A stretch of 64,000 bases of DNA from Pyrenopolyporus hunteri (GCA_902806595.1 CADCXC010000009.1:558001-622000), one strand, 5' to 3'; counted from the stretch's first letter, positions 46,701 through 58,423 are shown. Numbers and translations: made by a program. The notes: generated from the letters alone by a model not told the origin.

Positions 46701-47468
46701 TACGTAGTGTGACACTAATGTATTTAGACGTTGTGTGATGGCTTGGATGTCACCGTAGCTGAGAGCACGATGGAGGTGAGGCGAAGTACCGGCAGGCGAG
46801 AAAGCGCGGACGAGATGCGGTCTGACCGTTTGGCGCCGAAATGCTGGTGACGAGATGGATAAGATTATCAGGTTCCGCTGGGTTATTGGCGAGGGGGGAG
46901 TTCTGTTGGATGGGGTAGGTGAGGTTTTCAGATAGTATGCAAAGGCTACCATGGTAGCATTAGTATGCAGAAGCGTGTCTGTATATGTGAGTAGTGTTCG
47001 AGGTAGTATGCAGATTCAAGATTTAGAGGGGCAAAGAGACGCCTTCGTTTTCTCTCTTGGAGTTGGTAACGCCAAAGAAGCCACTGTACGTATGTACATA
47101 CCTTACCACGGCATGGCTAGGTGGGAAGATGGGAAGGCCGGGGGGCTTGAATGGGGGTTGAATGGGATTTCATTGATGCCGTAAAACTTGCGTCATCATC
47201 TTTGAAGGACGAGAATCCCAATCTTTTACAACCAACAGGGCGAGCATGATAAAATTGAGGGTAAAGGATACGCTAATACGAAGGTACGTAGGTACATATG
47301 TGTAAGAATAGAATTGATGTGATAGGAATTAAGATCCGTCTTGTTGTAGAGACGGGATGTCATCCATGCCGGGGATCGTCATCGAAAATCTGTATGTATG
47401 GCAACTAACAAAGTTGATAAAAAGAAATTCGAATGAGGCTCGAACTTTTTGTTGTTTTTGTTTTAGTA

Positions 47469-47497
47469 TACCTACCTATACCACGTATAGGTAGGTA
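47469..47497. repeat. Perfect inverted repeat, 13-bp arms and 3-bp loop
   Basis: TACCTACCTATAC, spacer CAC, GTATAGGTAGGTA. The arms are exactly complementary and are built from the TACC motif that recurs in this window. No flanking U-run marks it as a terminator and no gene is close. Confidence 0.95.
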
Positions 47498-48562
47498 GTC
47501 AACTGGATGAGGCGATCGCCATGTGCGTGATAAGTCAAACCCACGATCTTGGATCTTGGCCGGTGGAACACTCACGAAAGCTCGAAGATAACGAAATGTT
47601 GAAATATGCGTTGCAGTTCGATGGCGTCGGTGTAAATGTACCTAAATCAGTACCCGGGTACGTATTCTTTAGCATCCTGTCCCATTTTGGGAAAACAAAG
47701 GGGGTCGCGACAAGGGAAGACGCGAAGGAGAAAAAAAAAGGTACAGTTTGCCAAGACCAGAATTACACTGGGCGCGGTACTTTGAGAGTGACGTAATTTG
47801 TTGCGAATTTCCCGCCCCGACCACCCCTTCCCACTTTTCCTTCTCAATTTTTTCTAGCTTATCCCTGGACAACAACAAAGTCTATGTACGAATGTACCTA
47901 ACCTAAGAACCTAAGGTTTGGGGATACCTGTCTTGGTCTCTTCTGTCTGACCGTCCCGTTCGAAATTCCACGGGAGGGCCGCGAAGACAACGTGGGTGGA
48001 AGACTCTAAATATCCGAAGGAGGGTTTTCCTTTTTATTTCTTCCTAGCGTCCTTTCCTTTCCTTTTTTTATTTATTATTATTATTTTTTATTTTTTTTAT
48101 TTTCGTTCTCGGTAATTTCTAGGTCAAGGTTGTCGCTACTTAGCGAGTTCGACAATAACAACGTCCTCGTTCATTTTATTTCCCGTGTACGCCCACGTAC
48201 GCTACTTTTACTCCTCGCGGAGCCTCCCTCGATTGTTGCTTTCCAATTTGTCAGACGTAGATGGGGCACGTCTGGGAGGGTAGAAAATGACCGGGGCCTT
48301 TCACCTCAACCGGGATATCTGATTCGAAGAGACGACTGGAGAAGAGGTTCGTTGTTGTTTTTGCCACTTCCCAAAGCGCTGTGGATGGGTAGGATGGACG
48401 TGGATGGCCTGCCGCATTCCAACTAGCGTAGTCCTAGACACTGAGATAATACACACGAGCAGACGAGATAGGTGCATATTGGTAATTTACACTATGTATC
48501 CAGAAGAACTACCCTACCCTACGCTACCAACCTTGCCTACTCATATATGCATACGTAAATTT

Positions 48563-48588
48563 TACTACTATACTACTATACTACTATG
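48563..48588. repeat. CTACTATA-type short tandem repeat
   Basis: About three copies of a TACTACTA/TACTATAC unit in intergenic DNA. Read directly. Confidence 0.75.
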
Positions 48589-50199
48589 TATGTGGTATGT
48601 TTATAGTACACCATAGCCTGTACGTGTATGGGACTGGATTGCGTACACGGATAATACATATGTCTCGCCGTGTCTTTCTCTTTACCCGCTGGTATCGAAT
48701 TCGAACCTCCATCATTTGACTCTCTCTATAACGTCTCGAGTTCTGTTAACCCTTTCCCATTTTTCTATGTTGTCGCCTCGGATCGCGATCTCGCAAGTCA
48801 AGTTCAACTTTGTAAATTGAGTCTTGGTCGTCCTGCATCTTTTTGGGTTTAATGTCCACATCGCGCTAATGAGTTTGCTCCGGAATTAATCCTGCTTGAC
48901 CAACAGCCATGTGCAAAGCCATGTCGACAACCATGTACGTATGGGTACAACGAAGGTATACTTATCAAGAACTGTGGTTATCTGCCACCCTATTATTATT
49001 TTCGCCTTCGTTTCGGGTTGAGGAATGTCATTGGTCGGTTCGCTGACAAACCGGAGCCGTTGGAAATAGGATTTAGAATTGATGACGGAGTCATCTAGTA
49101 ATCATGTAGTTATTGTGTTGCTATTCATGTGAGGGAGCGGGATAGAGAGAGAAAGATAGAGAGCTTTGATAAGCACGAAGAACCACAGCGCAGATTGGGT
49201 TTTCTACCTGCAAACCGTATACGTCTGTTCCCACGTATGGGATGTACTCGTATGTTTTTCTAACGTCCAATCTGAGCACAGACCGTTGCGATTCGGGCTG
49301 GGGTCCGTCGGGTCAAAGAGGCAAAATGGAGAGGGTGCCCCGTCTGGTGGACAGTAACCGGACGAATCACCGTCTCTGTCGGTATCTTCAGTATCGTAAC
49401 GTACCTCCGTCGAATAATATTCGAGAGGGTGCTACAGGTGTTCGAAGGGTGTGTTAGCGGTTGGTAATGCTTGGTCCAACGCTAGCAGGCAACCCAAACA
49501 GGCCTAACAGGATGCTAAGCAGGATACTATGGTACTATGGTACTAAGCGGGATACTAAAACAACGGGGGGGGGGGAGGAAACGGGGATGGGCGTGGCCGC
49601 ACTGTACGGGTACCTAGGGATCTTCGATCACGCCTTCCACTCAGCCATTGGATGATCAATCCATGGCTAGTGCGGGCCTTGTCCACCCTTCGGCTCCAAG
49701 CATTTTTCGGGGGGCTTTTACGTCTGCTGTGCCTGCCTTTTCTCCCAAAAACCACCCCTTATGTCACTTCTTCCCTCATGACCTCATCGCCAACATCTCC
49801 TCGACACACCTGCAACTTATCACCTCGAACCATCTGCGTCAAGACCAGACATAGACACTCAACACAAGCTCAACACAGCACAATCCACCCCCCTGTGGCA
49901 GCAACCACAAGAAAAGCTTCAGTTGCTTGCTAGTTCCTTAGCCTATACCGTCACTCATTCATCAATTAATCGCCACGATACCCCAGGTAGCGGCCGGCGC
50001 TCGCACCTAATTCCCCCAGAGGTAGTTTTGACCGTTTTTTATTTTTATTTTTTTAACCACTTTTTTTTTTGCGCAAGCTGCCTCCCCAAGTCAGCGTCGT
50101 GCGTCAAGCGTATCGTTACATCATATTCCTTTCCCCAAACACCCACACACGTGTACGCACGTCCAGCGCCATAAAACCAACTTCGTCATCGTCGTCACA

Positions 50200-51942
50200 A
50201 TGGCCCCGACCGAGACCAAGTCGTCAGATAATTCTTTGTCAGGTGAGCTCAACGCCGATTGTCTGCCGTTTCTTGCACCGACCTCCCCCGGTTGCTTTCC
50301 CCGTGCCGTCGTTGCCCACCAGCATCGCCTCCGGACTGCAATTGGTATGCGCTCAGTCGGACGTCATTGCTAACGAGGTCGTCGTCGCTCGCAGAAACCA
50401 ACGGTGACAAGAAGCCCGAAGTCAAGTCCGAGACCACTGCCAACGCCAGCAACAACGAACCAGGTCGCCCGCTCGCGCCTCCGCCCAAGCCCGGCGAAGA
50501 CTACTTCTCGAGTAACCTGAGCCTCGAGCCCAACCCGTTTGAGCAGTCGTTTGGCACGGGAGGTACCGTGGAAACACCTGGCGGTACCAAGTTGCCCAGC
50601 GTGGCTGCCCTTACCTCACCCTCGTCGTTGTTGCCGGGGAACGGAAGCACGCCGTTTAACTGGGGAGGCGGCTCTCTTAGGACGGGACCGCTCAGTCCGG
50701 CGATGCTTTCTGGTCCGGCGAATGACTACTTCGGTGATACGTCGCATACTCTGCGCGGTGGTTTCACGCCGAACGAGAGTTCCCTGCGGACAGGTTTAAC
50801 GCCGGGAGGTAGCGGCTCCATGTTTCCTGCGCCGAGTCCCAACTCCCAGGCTCTTTTTGCTCAGTTAGCAAGTGGCACTGCAACTCCCAGCACGCTCGAC
50901 TTCCATAGAACCGCCATGAGCGCGGCCGCCGCAAAAGCAAACCGTGACAAGCAGCAAGCCCAGCCCGTGACGTCTCAGCCGGCGGAGACGAACGGGGCAA
51001 CAGTTAAGACCGAAGCCAAGCCAGCATCAGGCGCATTTGACCCCCATGACAACGATGCTGCTAACGGACTATTCATGTTAGCTCAAGGCGCCCAGGGCCG
51101 GAATGGTACCCAGACGCAATATCCTGTCGGTGGTAACCAGCCGGTCCACGCTCACCCGGCACCGCCTCCGCCAAACCAACCCGCCACTACTTCACCCCAT
51201 ATGAATGGGAACGGGGTGGCGGCGCCAGCGTCGGTTAGGGGGGTCAGCGAGGCGGCTAGTGGCATTTCGGAAGAAAGCGAGCCGGCGAAGCCTAGCACAA
51301 GAGGGAAGGGAAAACGCGGTGGCGCAGCTGCTGCTACAAACGGACGACGTAAAGCCGAGGACACGCCTTCAAAGCAACCAGCTAATAAAAAGACTAAGAC
51401 GGCGTCGTCGTCGAACGGCGGTGATAACTCTTCGGACGAAGACGAAGACGAGAAGGGTAATAATGATTCTCATCCTAAATCAAAGATGACTGATGAGGAA
51501 AAGCGAAAGAATTTCCTCGAGCGAAACAGGTAAGTTTGCTTTCATATATGTTGTCCGGTTGTCCGGTTGTCCTGTTGCCCTGGTGTCTTGTTGTCCTTGG
51601 GTGAGTTGTACTAACATCGTGTCAAGGGTTGCTGCTTTGAAGTGTCGTCAACGGAAGAAACAATGGTTAGCCAATCTGCAAAATAAAGTGGAAATGTTTA
51701 GTAGTGAGAACGACGCTTTGACGGCGCAGATTTCTCAGCTGAGGGAGGAAGTTGTAAACCTTAAGACTCTATTACTTGCTCATAAAGACTGCCCTGTTAC
51801 GCAGCAACAAGGACTACACGGAGCGTTCATGCAACAGGCCATGGAGACTTACAACCCACAGATTAATCCGTACGGCATGGCAGCCCCTATCCCGAACCAA
51901 CCTGTCATGGCAGGACAAGGAGTACAGCGACGCTTTTCATAG
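50200..51942 (+). CDS. atf1: ATF/CREB-type bZIP stress transcription factor Atf1/AtfA
   Basis: Three exons (50200-50242, 50395-51529, 51627-51942) encode 497 residues. Intron 1 (152 nt) follows a 14-codon first exon (MAPTETKSSDNSLS); intron 2 (97 nt) has a TACTAAC branch site and splits the basic region, restoring KNFLERNRVAALKCRQRKK. The N-terminal part matches the Aft1/Atf1 osmotic-stress and HRA/HRR regions (EDYFSSNLSLEPNPFEQSFG, LPSVAALTSPSSLLPG). The middle is disordered with an acidic DEDEDEK stretch; the basic region lies at about 383-408 and the zipper at about 409-440 (NDALTAQISQLREEVV), ending HKDCPVT. In fungi this factor acts downstream of the Hog1/Sty1 MAP kinase in osmotic, oxidative and spore-dormancy programmes, in the nucleus, binding CRE sites. 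Several S/TP sites that a MAP kinase could use are present. A CRE-like GACGTCAT lies in intron 1. Confidence 0.96.
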
Positions 51943-53296
51943 GATGATGAGGCCGCTCCTCGCAACCAAGTCTACCCGGAGCCGCCAGGATGCCCGTACT
52001 AGCAGCAATAATCGAATTAATGGGTTTCAAGACGGTAAAAGTCTCGGCTCCCTCTTTAAGAGAAAAGAAGCTTGGTCGCCGAGCGATTGGCTCATCTTTA
52101 AAACATGGTTAATGGCATCAGGAGGTAGGGAAAAGAAAGAAAAAACGACGAGACGCTCTTGCTCTTCTACGCGGCACGGGAGGTCAGTGGGGGGTTCCTA
52201 ACTAAGGAAGGCTCTTGCTTCTTAACTCTGGTGTCTGTAACAACATTCGGAACTGATGAGAGCACGATAGGGCGTTTAGGCTATGGCTCAACTGTGGCAC
52301 GTCTACGGCCAAGCTGGGAGACGTATCACCTACGGCTTCGCCATATTTATCGGTTGATATTGATATATGTACGTATCTGGCTGGGCATACACATCAAAAA
52401 CGGTGTTCTGGGAGGTTATGGGTGAAGAGTTATATTATCGCGTTATACTTATTCGGGCGTTGATAGGGAGGATGAAGGGGGCCATTAAGGGGGGCCTTCG
52501 CCGTCTTCGTCCTCCTCGGGAGTACACGGATCGTCTCGATTTCGACAGTTTATATTTAGCTAGCTGATACACGCAGGCTGTTAGCAAATGAAGCGATTGT
52601 CTTGACGAAGCAATATCTAGTGTTGTAATAATTCCCTCCATCCCTTCCCTTTTTTTTTTTTTTTCCCTATTTTCTTTCTAGGCTATGAGATGTGCGAGAG
52701 AGGAGATGGTAGGCATACGTAGGTAGGTATCTAAGTTACTTGTCGGTATGTACTACATGTAGTGTATAGGTAGCAGATGGAAGAAGGTGCTGTCTACGGC
52801 GCATAAATGTCATAGATTAGATAACTGCATGTACGCATATGAGAGGTGGGTAGCGCATACTATGAAAGTGGCTTGAGTGGGGCTACTGCAAGGCTACGTT
52901 GGCGGTGGTCTGTGCGCGCTTAACGCATGTAAACAATTCAGAAGGGGAAAGCAACATCTTCGCTTCGCGCCTCACCACCACCACCACTACCAACTCCCAC
53001 ACACCCTGTAAACGCCTCAATCCGAAGCACGCCGCATACGAAAGAACCCGGAACGAAGAAAAGAATCAACATCGATATTTGCCATGCTATACTGCCTTGC
53101 TGTGATACGAAATTTAATCCCGTATAATTGAGCCTACCGCCAATTGATGAACGCGGTTGTAATTGTTGTTCTTGTTCCGCCGTCTGTCGCTCTATTACCC
53201 GATCGAGACCTCGTCACGACTCGCGACGACGCAATCTTTTTTTAACATCCGACCGACGAATCTTCCCAAATCGATGCGCACACCACTCTAGCGTCC
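51943..53296. other. Intergenic between atf1 and dsn1
   Basis: 1.35 kb with the atf1 3' flank, a T-run near 52649-52664, a GTAGGTAGGTAT copy at 52720-52731 and, from about 52970, C/A-rich dsn1 promoter DNA. Frames of 66-141 codons in the first half overlap the atf1 tail in other frames and have no domain. Confidence 0.6.
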
Positions 53297-54979
53297 ATGA
53301 CTACCCTCGTGCAGACCCGTCAGCCACTACAAGTCCTGAGCATGAGCAATCAGCCCAAGCGTCGCAGGAGCTCACGCCTTGCCGGTGGGTGATCCCTTTT
53401 TCTCCCCGGGTGGGGACGGAAGTTCGAAGGGGTGTTATTCGGTAGTAGGAGGATAACTAACATAGATCTGTTCTAGCATACGATGAGCAGGATGGCGATT
53501 TTCACTTTACGCGAGGATCTAAGCGGATTAAGACGCAACCAGACCCGATACCCGAGGACGAACCGGCGCCAGCTCCCGCACCTGCACCGGCACCGGCACC
53601 TAAAAGGGGGAGACCAAAACAGAATAAAGATCGCGAAGCACAGTCATCCCCACAAGCTGCCCCTAGGAGGAATGCGAAGCGGAGGTCCAATCAGATAACC
53701 GGTGATCAGGATGAGGCACCTACACCGCCGCCGACGTTACCGCCAGCGCCACCGCAAAGAACTACAAGGAGAAGGGGCCGTCCATCCACAGAAAAAGTGG
53801 AAAAGGAACCGGTAAAAGCTACGAATGGAATTGCGAGGAGGGAAAAGCAGCGGATCGAGGAGGAGGTGGAGGAGGAGGTCCAACAGCAGATTCAGGAGGA
53901 AGCAGGCCAATCAACACCAGCAGACGACCGCCGAGCAAGACGCGGAGAAGATGCTTTGGAATCTAAGAAGATCGCCTTGCCCTTCAGCGACACGCCAGTC
54001 ATGAATCGCAACAAAGAAATGCGGAGGAAGACGGGGGCTCGCAGGAGTAGTCTAGGTATGCGAGGGCGAAGAGCAAGCTCTCTCATAGAGAACGGCCACA
54101 ACGCGATACCGCACAAGGCTGTAGATGCCGCCGAATTTTACAAGCATATCGAAGCCGACTTGATAGAACCACGCCGTATGAAGCAACTCCTTATGTGGTG
54201 TGGAGAGCGAGCTCTATCGGAGAAGCCGCCGTTGGGGTCCTTGAATTCTAACGAAATTCTGGGTGGTAAGATATCTCTCGACCGACGGGAACGCCTGTTC
54301 CTAGTTCCGTGAGCTAACGTCCACGTTCATAGCCCGAGCAATTCAAGACCAGCTGTTAAAGGACTTTTGCGCGAAATCGGAGTTCTCGGATTGGTTTGCG
54401 CGAGAGGAGATACCACGACCGCCGGCAATAGTGAAGCCGAATCCGCGAAACATCGAACACGACGAGAAAATCGCAGCATTAGAGGAGAGGATAAAACAGT
54501 TCGTATCTGTACCATGGCTTGCGGTTGTAGGTGCTAACAGAAGTTGTAGATTAAAAGCAGAGAAGAAGAAATGGCAATCCCTAAAACAACCGCCTCCCGA
54601 ACTGCCACCCCTCTTCCCGCCAGATGCAGACACGTTACCGTTACCGGACGCCTCTCTTCTAGACTCGGACGAGGCCCAAATACTCGCTACCCTCACCGAC
54701 CCATCCACATCGATAAAGCCGGAAAAGATCAAATCCCGGCTCCAGTCGCTACATTCCTCCCTCGAGCTCAGAATCGACCACCTCGCCGATAACGTACGAA
54801 AACTAGAGCGACGCGTGGCCACAGGAGGCCAGCAAGCGGATAGAGTATTAGCGCTCAGCGCAGCGAGGTTAAAAGAGCGAGAGGAGAAGGAGAGGGCGAG
54901 CGCCGGCACGAAAGATATGCCGGTCATGGAGGTTCTGCGGAGTTTAGGCCGGATACTGCCGCCGGAGGGCGGAGGCTGA
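53297..54979 (+). CDS. DSN1: Mis12/MIND kinetochore complex subunit Dsn1 (Mis13)
   Basis: Four exons (53297-53384, 53477-54265, 54333-54498, 54550-54979) encode 490 residues. Introns 1 and 2 have good donors and acceptors. Intron 3 is 51 nt, in frame and stop-free; I take it as spliced because it has a GCTAAC branch and TTGTAG acceptor, and splicing gives [14 protein letters not shown]. Retaining it would add 17 residues. The N-terminal 170 residues are disordered, with basic GRP motifs ([19 protein letters not shown]) and an Ala-Pro repeat. The Mis13/Dsn1 domain starts near residue 200 ([15 protein letters not shown]) and contains [15 protein letters not shown], the region phosphorylated by Aurora B in other species, and [22 protein letters not shown]. 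Coiled-coil segments lie in the C-terminal half. The complex links centromeric nucleosomes to the Ndc80 complex. Confidence 0.88.
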
Positions 54980-56340
54980 GGCTGATGTTGAACCAGAGGA
55001 TGAGGTTGAGTGGACGCTTGGTGGACAGAGGCTCTCCGCGCATGATGTATGGAACAGAGGAAGCACTCGAGCAGCGAGAGTTACAAAAACGGTAAAATCT
55101 TCGAGAAAAGACGAGGCAAAAAAACAGAAAGACATATTATCATTCCGAATATTGCTTTTCTCTCTTGCCTTGTCTTGTCTATTCTATCTGTCTGTCTGTT
55201 TGCTTGCTTGTTTATTCCCCGTCTAAGATCGGGTCGAGCACGCATGGAAAGGCGAAAGGGGGAGCATCGGAATGAATTAATGACCGGACTGGGCTGGGCT
55301 GGGCTGGGCTGGACTGGACTGGCTTTGCGTTTGGAAAAGATCTTTTAAGATACCACGTACATACCCCTAAACTTACTCTCTACCTACATCCATACCTCTC
55401 TCTTCACGTAGGCAGGCGTAGGCGTAGGTTAGGTTAGGCTAGCTTAGGGAGCTATGTACATCTGATACGTTTTCGTCTCGCGAGAGTTTTTGAACTTCTC
55501 GGATTGATCGGTCTGGCGATCGGATGAGGCTGGCGGCAAGGCGTTTATTTCTACTCCCCTATCTCCCGGTTTATTATTGCCGTTGGTTCTTTATCTCTCC
55601 GCGGTTCTCAACTGGATCCGGGGTTGGCGAGATGGTGCCTAGACGCATATGCTATGGCTCGGCATTAGGTCCATGAATGAATGACACAACATGTACTGCA
55701 TCGCGTTGAATATCGAGTATTATTATTGTATGGTTGGGTAGCGGCGTGTCCTTAAGTAAAGGCGGAAGAGATAACTTACCTACCTAGGTATGATTAGTCT
55801 AAGTGTCGATGAGTGGTTGAATACCTATTTATTGCTATCCACTGATCACATATTGATGTTCGTAACCTAGTGTAGTTTCTGATGATTCTTTTTCTCCGGA
55901 TTAGCGATCTACGTTTGTGACGTATGCTAAGTCTTAAACTAAATATTATTTGATAGATGATGCCATACAAGTAGTCAGTAGACGGATATTAGAGTACCAT
56001 ATATGCCAGATGGAGCAGGTATTATATACCTACCTACCTATATAACATCCTCATAATCGAGCATACCGAGCCGTTCGTTCACAGGGACTTGGAATAGATC
56101 TGGGTTCAACCTCCGGATATATATAGGTGCCTTATATACTAGTGCTTAGCATAAATACCTAGCTTTCCTTCGAGATACCATCTCGATAATACACAAAATC
56201 CCCATCCCTTTCCATATCTTTCCATTTACCCCCCCCCTTCCCATTCCCAATATATAGAATATCTAGGTACACACTCTCCCCCCTCATCCTCTTAACCGCC
56301 TTCGTGCACAGGCAATTCATACACCTCACCTCACCTCACC
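54980..56340. other. Intergenic between convergent dsn1 and SDHAF2 genes
   Basis: Both 3' flanks lie here. Visible items are a GGGCT tract, GTAGGCGTAGGTTAGGTTAGG steps near 55410-55435, a TTACCTACCTAGGTA copy at 55777-55791, and TACCTACCTACCTA at 56029-56042. No gene seen. Confidence 0.6.
55286..55322. repeat. GGGCT/GGACT pentamer tandem repeat
   Basis: About seven pentamer units (GGGCT turning into GGACT), in the dsn1 3' flank. Read directly. Confidence 0.85.
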
Positions 56341-56348
56341 TCACCTCA
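56323..56348. repeat. TCACC pentamer repeat overlapping a stop codon
   Basis: About five TCACC units. On minus they read GGTGA, and the first of them supplies the TGA that ends the SDHAF2-like gene at 56341-56343. Confidence 0.9.
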
Positions 56349-57370
56349 AGGCGGGCATGAACGCCATACCCCCCGCCTCCCTCGACCGCGCGCGCACGTG
56401 CTCGCGCAGCAGCCCCAGGACCTCGCTGTCGCGCCACCGCGCCGGCACCGGCCGGTACGCCGGCTTGAACGTGCCCACCGTCTGCGCCCACTCGCCCGCC
56501 CCCGCCCCCGCGCGGTGCGGCGCCGGCTCCTTCCCCTCCGTCTGGTCCCCGCTCAGCGGCGCGCCGCCCGTCGCCAGGTGCTCGGCGGAGGCGGCCTGCG
56601 GGGTGCTGGAGCTGGTGTTCGAGGGCGTGGACGCGGGGGATAAGGGCGTGGCTTCGGAGATGGCGGCCTCGGCGCCGCCGGCGTAGGACGCGGAGCTGGT
56701 GTCTGTGGTGGCTATGGAGGGGGGGGGAGGAGGAAGAGGAGGAGGAGGGGTTGGATGAAGTGGTTGAGGAGGAGGGCGGCTCTTGCGTCGCCCAGTAGTA
56801 GATGTCCCAGTCGTTCTCGTCGAGGAAGCGGTCGTACTGCGCCATTTGCTCCCGCGTCATGGTGGGGAGGTACTTGTCTGCGAAGGTGGAGAGGAGCAGG
56901 TCGGCTTCGAGGGTCCCGCGCTTGCGGCTCTGGTCTGTTTGGATATTTATTAGTTAAGCTCCCTTTCTCTTTCTTTGAGTACATAGTGTGTACGATTGTA
57001 TATAGGGTAGCAGGCAGTGTTGTTGAAGGACGAGTCAGTAGGCAGATATGGTGACGTGAGCTCAGATATATCAAGTAGACGTACAAACCAGCCGGGCGCG
57101 CATCGTATCGTCGTCCTCGCCGGTCCGGCGCATGGGCTCCACGCGGAATTCCGTGCCCTCGAGCTCGCCGACGCCCATCTCCCGAGCCTGCTCCGGCGAC
57201 CGCTGCTTGTGCGGCTCCATGGGCGGGGGGTTGTGCGGGAAGGCGCTGGCTCGGGCGGCGCGGGTGCTGCTCAGCGGACGGCGGAGTAGGAGGAGTCGAG
57301 CTGCGGAGGAGGAGGGCCTCTGGACCGAGCGCAAGAGACTGCGTGGTAGGACCGAAGCTGCTGAGGCCAT
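56341..57370 (-). CDS. SDHAF2: Succinate dehydrogenase assembly factor 2 (Sdh5/Emi5), with apparent 1-bp frameshift
   Basis: Exon 1 57085-57370 and exon 2 from 56934 down, joined by a 150-nt intron (GTACGT...AACAG). The joint restores [20 protein letters not shown], the core of the SDHAF2 family. A mitochondrial-type, Arg/Ser-rich presequence covers about residues 1-40. [19 protein letters not shown] and [10 protein letters not shown] (136-145) complete the conserved domain, which helps FAD attach covalently to Sdh1 in the mitochondrial matrix. After it, a Ser/Pro linker runs into nine C residues on minus (56719-56727). In the sequence as given, the frame then continues into an Arg-rich tail. 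One C fewer would restore the frame that encodes [20 protein letters not shown] and [15 protein letters not shown], the C-terminus I expect for fungal members, ending at the TGA at 56341. The domain itself is not affected. Confidence 0.88.
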
Positions 57371-58423
57371 TGTGAGAAGTGGGATGGGTGTTTTCGTCGC
57401 TTATAATGAATGTTGTAGTTGTTGTTGTCCTGTCGCTATTTGAGGATCTTCTTTTATCTTTTACATCCTATCGCACAAAACGAACTAAACGGTACTTAGA
57501 CGATTCAACTCCAACTTAAATTCGAAATTGATATTTATGGTTGGTTATCGGCGGGAATAGATTCCCTTGTGTGATGGTCGTTGACGTAGTTGGAGAAGCT
57601 CGGAAGCTCGAAGCTCATGATTGGGTTAAATACATAATATCCAGTTAATCGCTAAAATTTTTGGTCGAACGGCCGATCGAATTGCCAATTGAAGCTTTGT
57701 AATTCGCGGATCATGTGGAAATTGCCGAGGCCGTACCTCCCGCCCGGCCGGTCTTAGGTTACGTAGGTAGGTAGGTATGTACTAGGCTTGGTACTGGGGT
57801 GGCCCTTTCCAGATGGTATCACCTTCCGTTCGTCTCCGATCTGATCGGCGTTACGTGCATATCGATTACATCGGCACGCGGACGGGTATGTACATACTTT
57901 CATACCACCTATCAGTGTCACTTTTAAAATACTCGCGTACGTAACTGGATGCACTCAATTTATGCAACTCACCCGTCTTTTTGGTTTATACATCTACACC
58001 ATCTCACTAGACAGATCATGTCCCTATGCCACCTTGACCACGTTTCATAGGATATACCAAAATCGTGGTGGATGGATAGCCAATAAGCCTTAACCATTAA
58101 TCCAAGTGCCGTGCCATTTGTTTTAATATTCGTCGCCCGACTCCGCGGCGTCAGAAGTCGCCTATACAGATTTATGCGTACAAAGCATGAAATATCGTGT
58201 TCCATGCCGCCATGTCCCGTTCCCCCTCCAGAATACAACTCGTGTCACGCCTTGTCGCCTTCTCCCTATAGCCTCCCCCCTAAGCTTTGTAATATCCGGG
58301 ACTCCTTGATCATCGTAGAATCGTCAGGCATTACCGACGCAAAAGGGGGAGTCTAATGTAGGTAGTCTACATCGGACTGATCCAGCCCAGCGCAATCTTG
58401 GGCCACTCCAGCTCGAGCGCCCC
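57371..58423. other. Intergenic: SDHAF2 promoter and erv25 3' flank
   Basis: 1.05 kb; both flanking genes are on minus. A GTAGGTAGGTAGGTAT copy lies at 57763-57778. Short frames only. No RNA gene seen. Confidence 0.6.

Larger units (their letters stand above)
40667..50199. other. Long intergenic desert upstream of atf1
   Basis: About 9.5 kb without an intact recognised gene. The proximal part (40667-41300) should be the permease promoter. A decayed gene is listed at 43065-43737. 44100-45700 is strikingly AT-rich. 46668-46952, 46951-47184, 47521-47796 and 48130-48426 are open frames without domains or splice context. T-rich DNA lies at 48060-48110. From about 49650 the DNA becomes C/T-rich and is probably the long leader and promoter of atf1. 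Repeats are listed separately. Confidence 0.5.

Noticed and set aside
48690..48720. GAATTCGAACCTCC, looking like a tRNA T-loop on minus
   Set aside because: No matching T-stem, acceptor or anticodon arms could be folded around it.
56398..56686. Plus-strand frames opposite the SDHAF2 tail
   Set aside because: Shadow of a GC-rich minus-strand gene, with no independent evidence.
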